From: CAZTTG01 sp964615935
GTDB lineage: Bacteria; Planctomycetota; UBA1135; GCA-002686595
Reading direction: 5' to 3'
NCBI GenBank assembly: GCA_964615935.1
Contig: CAZTTG010000110.1
Span: 1 to 19,327 of the forward strand
DNA: 19,327 nt
Of this stretch, positions 7,408 to 14,769 are shown piece by piece. The notes below the pieces were generated by a model. That model saw only the letters and a program-made list of their open reading frames with translations, did not search any database and was not told the DNA's origin. The position numbers and the translations under genes were made by a program. Each line of letters starts with the position of its first letter. The first letter of the stretch is position 1.

Positions 7408-8613
7408 ATGGAACGCACCGATCTCGTCATCATCGGGGGCGGCATCGTCGGCCTGGCGACGGTCTTCCGCCTCCTCCAGATGCGGCCCTCGGCCGAGGTC
7501 GCCATCCTCGAGAAGGAGGCTCGGCCGGCCTCGCACCAGACCGGGCACAACTCGGGGGTGATCCACACCGGGATCTACTACGCGCCGGGCTCCCTCAAGG
7601 CCCGGCTGTGCCGCGAGGGGCGCGCCCGCCTGCTCGATCTCTGCCGCGAGCACGACCTCCCCTTCGAGCTGTGCGGCAAGCTCATCGTGGCCACCTCCGA
7701 GGAGGAGCTGCCCCGCCTCGACGCGCTGCTGGAGCGCGGCAAGCTCAACGGGGTCGAGTGCCGGCGCCTCGGCGCGGACGAGCTGCGCTCGGTCGAGCCC
7801 CACGTCGCGGGCCTGGCCGCGGCCGAGCTCCCCGAGGCCGGGGTGGTCGACTTCGAGGGGGTCTGCCGCGTGCTCGCCTGGCGCATCGAGGCCCTGGGCG
7901 GACGCCTGCTCACGCGCCGCGAGGTGCGCGGCCTCGACGCGCGCTCCGACGAGATCGTCGTGAAGACCGACGGTGAAGAGCACCGGGCCCGGATGGTGGT
8001 CAACTGCGCCGGCCTGCACTCCGACCGCGTGGCGGCGCTCGGAGGGAGCCGGCCGGCGGAGCGCATCGTGCCCTTCCGCGGCGAGTACCACCAGCTCGTC
8101 CCCGAGGCCGCGCACCTCTGCCGCGCGCTGATCTACCCCGTCCCCGACCCGCGCCTGCCCTTCCTGGGCGTCCACCTCACGCGCGGCATCGAGGGGGTGG
8201 TGCACTGCGGCCCCAACGCCGTGCTGGCCCTGGCCCGCGAGGGCTACCGCCGCACCGACGTCTCCCTGCGCGACGCGCTGGAGACCCTGACCTTTCCCGG
8301 CTTCCGGCGCCTGGCCCTGCGGCACGGCGCCACCGGGATGGGGGAGATCTGGCGCTCGCTCTCCCGGCGAGCCCTGGCCCGGGCACTGCGGCGCCTGGTG
8401 CCCGAGATCCGCGCCCGCCACCTGCGAGCGGCGCCCGCGGGAGTCCGCGCGCAGCTCGTCACCCCCGAGGGTCGCCTGTTCGACGACTTCAAGATCCTGG
8501 AGGAGGAGCGCATGCTCCACGTGCTCAACGCGCCCTCGCCCGCGGCCACCGCCTCCCTGGCCATCGGGGGCGAGCTCGCCGGGCGGATCGCGAAGCGGCT
8601 GGAGACGCCGTGA
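7408..8613 (+). CDS. lhgO: L-2-hydroxyglutarate oxidase/dehydrogenase (FAD-dependent)
   Basis: Protein of 401 aa, close to the usual size of LhgO (about 420 aa). The N-terminal Rossmann motif VIIGGGIVGLAT binds FAD. It is followed by the family hallmark HQTGHNSGVIHTGIYY (residues 43-58). Further LhgO signatures are GPNAVLALAREGY, WRSLSRRALARALRRLVPEI, APAGVRAQLV and LHVLNAPSPAATASLAIGG. The family oxidises L-2-hydroxyglutarate to 2-oxoglutarate and passes electrons to the quinone pool, clearing a by-product of malate dehydrogenase or reclaiming glutarate carbon. The Shine-Dalgarno is weak (GGGG just before the ATG), so translation may depend on coupling from the radical SAM gene 13 bp upstream. 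Its TGA overlaps the next gene's GTG. No glutarate hydroxylase is present in the window. Confidence 0.92.
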   Translation: MERTDLVIIGGGIVGLATVFRLLQMRPSAEVAILEKEARPASHQTGHNSGVIHTGIYYAPGSLKARLCREGRARLLDLCREHDLPFELCGKLIVATSEEELPRLDALLERGKLNGVECRRLGADELRSVEPHVAGLAAAELPEAGVVDFEGVCRVLAWRIEALGGRLLTRREVRGLDARSDEIVVKTDGEEHRARMVVNCAGLHSDRVAALGGSRPAERIVPFRGEYHQLVPEAAHLCRALIYPVPDPRLPFLGVHLTRGIEGVVHCGPNAVLALAREGYRRTDVSLRDALETLTFPGFRRLALRHGATGMGEIWRSLSRRALARALRRLVPEIRARHLRAAPAGVRAQLVTPEGRLFDDFKILEEERMLHVLNAPSPAATASLAIGGELAGRIAKRLETP

Positions 8614-11000
8614 TCCGCCGCCTGGCGCCGGCGCTCGCGCTCCTCGCGCCGCTCGCCGCCTCCCAGTCGGAGGAGCCCCGGCCCGAGCCGATCAGCGGGA
8701 TCCGACCCGAGCTGGCCCTGTTCAACTCGGGCCGCGAGTGCGGCGTGGGCGCGGTGGCCGTGTGGGCCGGACGCCTGTGGGCGGTCACCTACTCCCCGCA
8801 CGCGCCGGGCGGCAGCGACGACGGGCTGTACGAGATCGACGCCGGCTGGAACCTGCGCCGGCGGCCGGAGAGCGTGGGCGGGACACCGGCCAACCGGATG
8901 GTCCACCGCGAGTCGAGCCAGCTCGTCATCGGGCCCTACTTCATCGACTCCTCGGGAGGCGTGCGCGTCATCCCGCCCGAGCGCATGCCCGGCCGCCTGA
9001 CCGCGACCGCGCGGCACCTGAGCGATCCCGCCAACCGGGTGTACTTCTTCACCATGGAGGAGGGCCTGTACGACGTGGACGTCCACACCCTGGAGGTGAT
9101 GACGATCCACGCCGACCGCAACGCCGGCGACGTGCCGGACCTCATTCCCGGCTATCACGGCAAGGGGGGCTACACGGGCCAGGGTCGGCTGGTCGTCTCC
9201 AACAACGGCGAGCGCGGCCCGGTCAGCGAAGGACCCGCCGGCTGCCTGGCCGAGTGGGACGGGGAGAGCTGGCGAACGCTGCGGCGGGAGCCCTTCTGCG
9301 AGGTCACCGGGCCCGGGGGAATCGAGGGCGACCCCGGCGGCGAGGCGCCCCTCTGGGCGAGCGGTTGGGACGAGCGCTCGGTGCTCCTCCAGCTCCTGGC
9401 CGGCGGCCGCTGGTCCACCTACCGCCTGCCCAAGGCGAACTACACCGGCGACGCGCGGCACGGCTGGTACACCGAGTGGCCCCGCATCCGTCGGATCGGC
9501 GCCGACCGCATGCTGATGAGCATGCATGGGATGCTGTGGGACTTCCCTCCCGAATTCGGCCGGGAGGGCGCGGCCGGCATCCGGCCCCTCTCGAGCCACC
9601 TGAAGATGGTCGTCGACTTCTGCGAGTGGAGCGGAGGGGTGGTGCTGGCCTGCAACGACGCCTCGCGGCTCGACAATCCGCTCTGCGGGCAGTCCCAGTC
9701 GAACCTGTGGATGGTGGACGCGGAGCAGCTCGGCGCGCTCGGTCCGCGGGCCGGCTTCGGCGGGGTCTGGGCGGGGGATCCGGTCGAGGCCGGACGGCCC
9801 TCGGAGCCCTTCCTGTTCACCGGCTTCGAGCGGCGGGTCGTCCACCTCACGCACGACCGGGAGTCGCCCGTGACCTTCGGCTTCGAGGTCGACGTGCTCG
9901 GCACGGGGAGGTGGAGGGCCGCGGGGAGCGCGACGGTTCCGCCTGCGGGCTACGTCTCTCGCGTCTTCCCGCGCGATCTGCGGGGAGAGTGGATCCGGGT
10001 GACGGCCGACCGCGACTGCGATCGGGCGTGGGCCTTCTTCCACCTGGCCGACGCCGATCCCCGGGCGCTCGGAGGCTCGACCGCGCAGGCCGGCAGCCTA
10101 GCCCTCCCGGGGCGCGGAGGATGCTCCATCGGCGTGATCCGGCCGCGGGGCGAGGACCTCGGCACCCTGCACTTCGCGGCCTGGAAGATCGATCCGGACG
10201 GCGAGGCTGCCGAGGCGGGCTACTACGAGATCGGCGCGGACCTGCGACTGCGGCGCGTCGACGACCCCCAGGCCCACGCCTGGCTGAAGGATCATGCCCG
10301 CATCGGCGAGCCCGCCTTCCGCGTGGATCGCGCCTCGGCCATCCTCTCCGACGGACGCGGCGGCCAGGTGCGCCTGCCCCGGGGTCATCCCGCGCTGGAG
10401 GAGCCCACCGCCATCGGATGGCCGCGGGGGATCCGCGAGGTGGTCACCGAGCGCAGCCTCCTCGAATGTCTGGGCACCCTCTACGAGCTCCCCCGGCCCG
10501 ACTCCGGTGGGATCCGCCGTATCCGGCCGATCTGCACCCACGACCGGCTGGTCTTCGACTTCTGCTCCTGGCGCGGCCTGCTGGTGATCGCCGGCGCCTC
10601 GGAGGAGGGCGGCGGCGACCCCCATCACATCCGCTCCGACGACGGCGAGGTCGCGCTGTGGCTCGGCACGGTCGACGACCTGTGGGGGCTCGGCAAGCCC
10701 CGCGGTCGGGGTGGGCCCTGGCTCGAGACGCCGGTCGAGGCGGACCGACCCTCGGATCCCTACCTGATGTACGGCTTTGACCGCAAGTCGATAGAGCTCT
10801 CCCACGACTCCGACGACGAGGTCACCTTCACCCTGGAGGTCGACTTCCTGGCCGATGGCTCCTGGCACGTCCTGCGGTCGCTGGCGGTTCCGCCCGGCGC
10901 GGGGCTCGTCCACGAGCTCCCCGACGGCTACTCGGCCCACTGGGTGAGGGTCCGCGCGGGCCGGGCCTGCACGGCCAGCGCGCAGCTCGACTACCGCTGA
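8610..11000 (+). CDS. Secreted protein of unknown function with an internal duplication
   Basis: Protein of 796 aa starting at GTG 8610-8612, which overlaps the TGA of lhgO (GTGA) and has GGAG 6 nt upstream. MIRRLAPALALLAPLAASQS is a Sec signal peptide, so the protein is exported. Two homologous halves are visible, about residues 44-480 and 505-796. For example, GLYEIDAGWNLRRR pairs with GYYEIGADLRLRR, GIRPLSSHLKMVVDFCEW with RIRPICTHDRLVFDFCSW, and PVEAGRPSEPFLFTGFERR with PVEADRPSDPYLMYGFDRK. The first half has about 140 extra residues (roughly 158-310, including GYHGKGGYTGQGRLVVSNNGE). The short beta-strand/turn pattern suggests a beta-propeller followed by a beta-sandwich, but this is inference. 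No catalytic motif was recognised. Operon membership suggests it serves the same pathway as the radical SAM and LhgO-like proteins. Confidence 0.85.
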   Translation: MIRRLAPALALLAPLAASQSEEPRPEPISGIRPELALFNSGRECGVGAVAVWAGRLWAVTYSPHAPGGSDDGLYEIDAGWNLRRRPESVGGTPANRMVHRESSQLVIGPYFIDSSGGVRVIPPERMPGRLTATARHLSDPANRVYFFTMEEGLYDVDVHTLEVMTIHADRNAGDVPDLIPGYHGKGGYTGQGRLVVSNNGERGPVSEGPAGCLAEWDGESWRTLRREPFCEVTGPGGIEGDPGGEAPLWASGWDERSVLLQLLAGGRWSTYRLPKANYTGDARHGWYTEWPRIRRIGADRMLMSMHGMLWDFPPEFGREGAAGIRPLSSHLKMVVDFCEWSGGVVLACNDASRLDNPLCGQSQSNLWMVDAEQLGALGPRAGFGGVWAGDPVEAGRPSEPFLFTGFERRVVHLTHDRESPVTFGFEVDVLGTGRWRAAGSATVPPAGYVSRVFPRDLRGEWIRVTADRDCDRAWAFFHLADADPRALGGSTAQAGSLALPGRGGCSIGVIRPRGEDLGTLHFAAWKIDPDGEAAEAGYYEIGADLRLRRVDDPQAHAWLKDHARIGEPAFRVDRASAILSDGRGGQVRLPRGHPALEEPTAIGWPRGIREVVTERSLLECLGTLYELPRPDSGGIRRIRPICTHDRLVFDFCSWRGLLVIAGASEEGGGDPHHIRSDDGEVALWLGTVDDLWGLGKPRGRGGPWLETPVEADRPSDPYLMYGFDRKSIELSHDSDDEVTFTLEVDFLADGSWHVLRSLAVPPGAGLVHELPDGYSAHWVRVRAGRACTASAQLDYR
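8739..11000 (+). repeat. Intragenic duplication (two diverged copies within the secreted protein)
   Basis: Copy 1 spans about 8739-10049 and copy 2 about 10122-11000. Similarity is clear in protein but not in DNA, so the duplication is old. Copy 2 lacks the central ~140-residue segment of copy 1. Both copies end in the same kind of domain: VTFGFEVDVLGTGRWR in copy 1 and VTFTLEVDFLADGSWH in copy 2. Confidence 0.75.
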
Positions 11001-11012
11001 GCCGCGCTCAGC
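10996..11012. terminator. Stop-codon palindrome shared by two convergent genes
   Basis: GCTGAGC, a 3-nt loop (CGC) and GCTCAGC form a perfect 7-bp hairpin. The plus-strand TGA (10998-11000) and the minus-strand TGA (11008-11010) lie in mirrored positions in the two arms. There is no T-tract on either side, so classic intrinsic termination is not shown. It may block or stabilise both 3' ends. Confidence 0.5.
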
Positions 11013-11511
11013 CCGGACCCGGCCGCACGACTCCGATCAGCTCGCCCGACCCGTCCTCCAGGGCCTCCCAGCCGGCGGGGAGGCGCAGGTGGGCGAGGGT
11101 GGCCGGGAAGAAGGGCTCGTCCCTCAGGCCCGCCGCGGCCGCGTCGCTCGCCAGATAGGCGGCGAGGCGAATGAGCCCCGGGTTGTGGCCCACCAGCATC
11201 GCGCGCTCCACCTCCGGGGGTAGCTCGCCCAGGACGGCCAGCAGGGTCCACAGGTCGGCGCCGTACAGGCGCTCCTCCCGGACGATGTCCTCCTCGCGCA
11301 GTCCCAGGGCCTCGGCCGTCAGCCGCGCGGTCCGGGCGGCCCGCACGGCCGGGGAGCTGAGGACGCGCCGCGGCACGAGCTCTCTCTCCCGCAGCCAGGC
11401 CCCGACCCGCGCGCAATCCCGCTCGCCCTCCTCGGACAGAGGCCGGTCGAAGTCGGAGATGCCGCCCCCCCAGGTCGCCATCGCGTGGCGCATCACGAGC
11501 AGCTCGCTCAT
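11008..11511 (-). CDS. sixA: SixA-type histidine phosphatase
   Basis: Protein of 167 aa, the typical small size of SixA. The catalytic histidine is H9 in LLVMRHAMA (RHG-type motif). R58 or R61 of SSPAVRAARTA and H109 of MLVGHNPG complete the phosphate pocket. SixA enzymes remove phosphate from histidine residues of phosphotransfer proteins, such as ArcB HPt domains or PTS proteins. Small family members of this type also act on other phosphate compounds. Its ATG overlaps the TGA of the phosphate cotransporter gene (ATGA at 11508-11511), so the two are translationally coupled, suggesting a role in phosphate handling or signalling. The large upstream in-frame extension is a shadow of the cotransporter gene. 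The family is sure, the specific substrate is not. Confidence 0.88.
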   Translation of the reverse strand: MSELLVMRHAMATWGGGISDFDRPLSEEGERDCARVGAWLRERELVPRRVLSSPAVRAARTARLTAEALGLREEDIVREERLYGADLWTLLAVLGELPPEVERAMLVGHNPGLIRLAAYLASDAAAAGLRDEPFFPATLAHLRLPAGWEALEDGSGELIGVVRPGPG

Positions 11512-13256
11512 TCCATCTCCAGGGGCGTGGTCGGCTTCCCGGCCGCCCGCGCCATGCGCCGGGCAAAGTAGTACACGCGCCTCAGGTTGGCCAGCATGTC
11601 GACCTCGACGCTGTAGGCCCGTAGGCGGTTGGGCTCGGCCGCCACCAGCCGCTCGGCCTCGTGCATCGAGGCCGAGCCGGCCATCCGGTTGATGTCCGCC
11701 TTCATGGAGAGCACCATCCGGGCGGCTCGCTCGTTCCGCTGGGTGACCGCCAGCAGGGCCTCGTCGAAGGCCCGGCTCACCGCGGCGTGGAAGTCCCCCA
11801 TCACCCGCATGGTGGGCTCGCTCATGTAGACGCTGTTCTCGATCCTCTGGCGGCCCAGGGTGACCAGGTTGGTCTCGATCAGGTCCCCCACGTTCTCCAG
11901 GCTGTTGGTGGCCTCCATCAGCATGATCAGCTCCTGGGTCTCGTCCTCCGAGAGGGCCGACTGGCTGATCTTGCCCAGGTAGGTGATGACGTAGCCGTGG
12001 AGCACGTCGACGGCGTCGTCCATCTGCTCGACCGCGCGCAGCGACTCGCGGTTTCCCCTCAGCATGGCGGGCAGGATCGCGCGCATCATCTCGGCGACCC
12101 GGTTCCCCATGTGGAGGATCTCGAGCCGGGCGCGATCGAGCGCCAGCGACGGGGTGGAGAGCAGCTCGACGTCCAGGTACTTGGCGCGCACCGTGTCTTC
12201 CTCGGCCAGCGGGCGATCGGGGAAGGCGCGCTCGACCAGGCGCGCGAGCTGCGTCGCGAAGCCGATGAAGATCAGCGTGTTGGCGATGTTGAAGATCGTG
12301 TGGGCGTTGGCGATCTGGCGCGGAGTCTCGGCGGCCAGCTTGTCCGCGCCCTCCAGGCCCGCGGCCACCGGCGAGAGCCACACCACCAGCTGGGCGAGCT
12401 GATCGATGAAGGCGATCCATACCAGCACGCCGAGGACGTTGAAGAGCACGTGCACCGCCGCCGCGCGCAGGGCCTCGCGCGGCTTGCCGATGGCCGCCAG
12501 GAGGGCCGTGATGCAGGTCCCGATGTTGCAGCCGAAGCTCAGGGCGATGCCCGCCGGGAGGCTGATGAAGCCCTGGGTGGCCATGACGATCACCACGCCG
12601 GTGGCCGCCGAGGAGGACTGCACCAGCGCCGTGAAGACGGCCCCCGCCAGGATGCCCAGCAGGGGCATCTCCATGGCCGCCATCCAGTCCAGGAAGGGCT
12701 GGTAGTCGCGCAGGGGCTCCATGGCGTCGCCCATGACCTTCATGCCGAAGAAGACCAGTCCGATCCCCATGATCCCGTGGCCCTGCTGCTTGCGGCGCGT
12801 CTTCCTGGCGAAGAACAGCATCCCGAAGCCGATGGCGATCAAGAGGAGCGCGTAGCGGGTGACGTTGAAGGCCACGATCTGGGCCGTCACGGTCGTCCCG
12901 ATGTTGGCGCCCATGATGACGCCCACGGACTGGGCCATGGACATCATCCCGGCGGTGATGAAGCCCACCACCAGCACCGTCGTGACCGAGGAGGACTGGA
13001 TCACGGCGGTCACGAAGGCGCCGGTGATCACGCCCAGGAAGCGGTTGGCCGTCAGCCGGGCCAGGATCGCCTTCAGCCGGTCGCCGGCCACCGACTTGAG
13101 GGCGCGGGTCATCTGCTCCAGCCCGTAGAGGAAGAGCGCCAGACCGCCCAGCAGGCCGAAGAGCAGGGGGAGGACCTCGAAGCCGTCCTGGAGGGCCGGG
13201 CCCGCCTGGCCGAGGGTCGGCCAGCTCCCGCTGAGGGCTCGAGCGGTGGCGATCAT
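11508..13256 (-). CDS. Na/Pi cotransporter family protein with a PhoU-like C-terminal domain
   Basis: Protein of 582 aa in the inner membrane. Residues 25-345 form the duplicated Na/Pi-cotransporter core. The two QSSS motifs are at 87-90 (AVIQSSSVTT) and 213-216 (LVQSSSAAT), each followed by a glycine-rich NIGT motif (GANIGTT 116-122, GCNIGTC 242-248). About eight or nine hydrophobic segments are visible. Residues 360-575 are helical and PhoU-like, as in bacterial NptA/YjbB-type proteins, which move phosphate with sodium and can act as exporters. I chose ATG 13254-13256 because GGAGGG lies 5 nt upstream. The upstream TTG at 13268 would overlap that Shine-Dalgarno. It is coupled by ATGA to the SixA gene downstream and divergent from the M28 peptidase gene. 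No pho-box-like repeat is seen in the 179-bp upstream spacer. Confidence 0.92.
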   Translation of the reverse strand: MIATARALSGSWPTLGQAGPALQDGFEVLPLLFGLLGGLALFLYGLEQMTRALKSVAGDRLKAILARLTANRFLGVITGAFVTAVIQSSSVTTVLVVGFITAGMMSMAQSVGVIMGANIGTTVTAQIVAFNVTRYALLLIAIGFGMLFFARKTRRKQQGHGIMGIGLVFFGMKVMGDAMEPLRDYQPFLDWMAAMEMPLLGILAGAVFTALVQSSSAATGVVIVMATQGFISLPAGIALSFGCNIGTCITALLAAIGKPREALRAAAVHVLFNVLGVLVWIAFIDQLAQLVVWLSPVAAGLEGADKLAAETPRQIANAHTIFNIANTLIFIGFATQLARLVERAFPDRPLAEEDTVRAKYLDVELLSTPSLALDRARLEILHMGNRVAEMMRAILPAMLRGNRESLRAVEQMDDAVDVLHGYVITYLGKISQSALSEDETQELIMLMEATNSLENVGDLIETNLVTLGRQRIENSVYMSEPTMRVMGDFHAAVSRAFDEALLAVTQRNERAARMVLSMKADINRMAGSASMHEAERLVAAEPNRLRAYSVEVDMLANLRRVYYFARRMARAAGKPTTPLEME

Positions 13257-13327
13257 GGGACCCTCCAAAGCGCGGCCCTCAGCCCCGCTCGTCTTTCCCC
13301 TCGTACCCCACCTGAGGATCGGGCCCG

Positions 13328-13337
13328 ATGCTAGGCT
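13328..13337. promoter_or_regulatory. Possible overlapping divergent -10 elements
   Basis: In the spacer 13257-13435 the sequence ATGCTAGGCT contains TAGGCT on the plus strand (13332-13337) and TAGCAT on the minus strand (13333-13328). These are candidate -10 elements for the M28 peptidase gene and the Na/Pi transporter gene. If both are real, RNA polymerase could use only one direction at a time. No clear -35 boxes are seen and nothing else is recognisable in the spacer. Confidence 0.25.
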
Positions 13338-13435
13338 CGACCGGGGTTCGCGGGGCGGGTGAGAGGGGCTCGCGGGGCATGCCGGAGGGGGATTCTAGGA
13401 GCGTTCGAGGTGAAACGGAAGGACGCGGAGAGGAC

Positions 13436-14485
13436 ATGAGGCCGGAGTCCCCGAGCCCCCGCTCCAGGAGGCCGGCGCCCGCGGGCCGGGCCCTCCTCCG
13501 CTGGCTCCTGGCCGTACTCCTATCGGTCGGAGCGGGCGCGGGCTGTATGCTGCTGGCGATGTCCCCCAGGAGCCACCGCGTGGAGCCCTCTCCGCTGAGC
13601 GCGGAGCAGGCCCGACTTCGAGACGAGCTGCAGCGCGACCTCCAGGTCCTGGCCGGGGACATCGGCCCCCGCAACGCCTGGTGCCCCGAGCGGCTCGAGG
13701 AGGCGGCCCTCTTCCTGGAGACCGAGCTCGAGCGCGCCGGCTACGAGGTGGGCCGACAGGCCTACTCGGTGGGCAGCCAGACCTTCCGGAACCTGGAGGT
13801 CGAGCTGCGCGGCTCGGGCTCGCCCGAGGAGATCGCGATCGTCGGGGCGCACTACGACAGCGTCGCCTCGGACGACTGCCCGGGTGCCAACGACAACGGC
13901 TCGGGCGTCGTCGCCGTGCTGGCCCTGGCGCGTCGCTTCGCGGAATCGCGGCCCGATCGGACCCTGCGCTTCGTGCTCTTCGTCAACGAGGAGCCGCCCT
14001 TCTTCCAGACCGAGAACATGGGGAGCCGGGTCTACGCCCGCGGCTGTCGCTCGCGCGGCGAGGAGGTGGTCGCCATGGTCTGCCTGGAGACCATGGGCTG
14101 GTTCTCGGACGAGAAGGGCAGCCAGCGCTACCCCCCCCTGGTGGGCTGGTTCTATCCCGCGCAGGGCGACTTCATCGCCTTCGTGGGCAACCTGTCCTCG
14201 CGCGCGCTGGTGCGCCGGTGCGGCGAGGCCTTCCATCGGCGCGCGACGATCTCCTCCGAGGAGGCGGTCCTGCCGGCCCCGCTCCCGGGCGTGGGGTGGA
14301 GCGACCACTGGTCCTTCTGGCAGGAGGGCTATCCGGCGCTCATGGTGACCGACACCGCCCCCTTCCGCTACCCCCACTACCACACCTCCCGGGACACCCC
14401 CGACCAGGTCGACTGCGCCGCGCTGGCGCGCGTGGTGGACGGGCTGGAGGAGGTCGTGCGGGAGCTGGTGGGCCTACCCCGCTAG
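13436..14485 (+). CDS. Membrane-anchored M28 family zinc metallopeptidase
   Basis: Protein of 349 aa. An Arg-rich N-terminus leads into a hydrophobic segment (residues about 20-41, LLRWLLAVLLSVGAGAGC), a membrane anchor or signal. Cys37 could be lipidated but the lipobox is weak. The catalytic domain has the M28 pattern: H139 (GAHYDS), D153 (GANDNGSG), the Glu pair E185/E186 (FVNEEPPFF), E218 (CLETMG) and H316 (HYHTSRDTPD), giving two zinc ions. M28 members include aminopeptidases and glutaminyl cyclases. This subgroup, with 'NEEPP.F.TE.MGS', is usually annotated as a peptidase of unknown specificity. The start ATG 13436 has GGAG 6 nt upstream. The longer frame starting at 13328 lacks a ribosome binding site and would bury the signal. 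The TAG stop lies in the left arm of a large hairpin. Confidence 0.9.
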   Translation: MRPESPSPRSRRPAPAGRALLRWLLAVLLSVGAGAGCMLLAMSPRSHRVEPSPLSAEQARLRDELQRDLQVLAGDIGPRNAWCPERLEEAALFLETELERAGYEVGRQAYSVGSQTFRNLEVELRGSGSPEEIAIVGAHYDSVASDDCPGANDNGSGVVAVLALARRFAESRPDRTLRFVLFVNEEPPFFQTENMGSRVYARGCRSRGEEVVAMVCLETMGWFSDEKGSQRYPPLVGWFYPAQGDFIAFVGNLSSRALVRRCGEAFHRRATISSEEAVLPAPLPGVGWSDHWSFWQEGYPALMVTDTAPFRYPHYHTSRDTPDQVDCAALARVVDGLEEVVRELVGLPR

Positions 14486-14546
14486 AGGTCTTGGGCGCCC
14501 GTTGCGTGGGCGAAGGAGTCGAGTTTGGCGCCCAAGGCCTCTAGCG
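14480..14546. terminator. Long hairpin carrying the stop codon of the M28 gene
   Basis: Arms 14480-14499 and 14527-14546 pair over 20 bp with a single G-T wobble (CGCTAGAGGTCTTGGGCGCC against its near-complement), around a 27-nt loop. The TAG stop of the M28 gene (14483-14485) is inside the left arm. A T-tract is absent, so this is a likely 3'-end structure rather than a proven terminator. It is the first of a run of adjacent hairpins. Confidence 0.65.
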
Positions 14547-14716
14547 CTCGCCGGGAGGCGAGTGCGGGCCCCGTCAGGGGCCCGTCCGCGCCACGCGAGC
14601 GCAGCGAGCATGTGGCGCAGCCGCGCGCAGGAGCGCGCGGCGCGATCACCGGCCTGCCCCGGCCCCCTGGCTCGTCCATCCCCGGGCGGAGGCGCCGCCT
14701 GCGGAGCAGGCGCGCC
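14544..14716. repeat. Tract of consecutive GC-rich hairpins (noncoding)
   Basis: The 277 bp between the convergent genes ending at 14485 and 14763 hold no believable gene. Hairpins follow almost end to end. 14544-14565 has a 9-bp stem with one wobble and loop GGGA. 14566-14583 has 7 bp and loop GTCA. 14588-14618 has 7 bp around an interior containing GCGAGC twice. 14620-14641 has 9 bp perfect and loop AGGA. 14691-14716 has 7+4 bp with one bulged C and loop GGA. The stretch 14642-14690 and the tail 14717-14757 show only weak pairing. Possible meanings are a bidirectional termination zone, a structured RNA, or a mobile palindromic element. Confidence 0.6.
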
Positions 14717-14757
14717 GACGAGGATTCTCCGGCACGCCTGGTCGGTCTGAGGCAAAG

Positions 14758-14769
14758 CCCCGTCAGGGG
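14758..14769. terminator. Short hairpin carrying the stop codon of the SBBP-repeat gene
   Basis: CCCCGTCAGGGG forms a 4-bp stem, extendable by a wobble pair, with a GTCA loop. On the minus strand the loop is the TGA stop of the SBBP-repeat gene (14763-14765). The identical 12-mer also occurs at 14569-14580 inside the hairpin tract, which suggests a shared origin. There is no T-tract. Confidence 0.45.

Noticed and set aside
8244..10043. 599-residue open frame on the minus strand
   Set aside because: Antisense to lhgO and the secreted protein, with no recognisable motifs.
14500..14526. Possible integron attC site in the hairpin tract
   Set aside because: The hairpin loop contains GTTGCGT, but the paired RYYYAAC/GTTRRRY core sites and conserved attC spacing are absent, and there is no integrase or gene cassette nearby.
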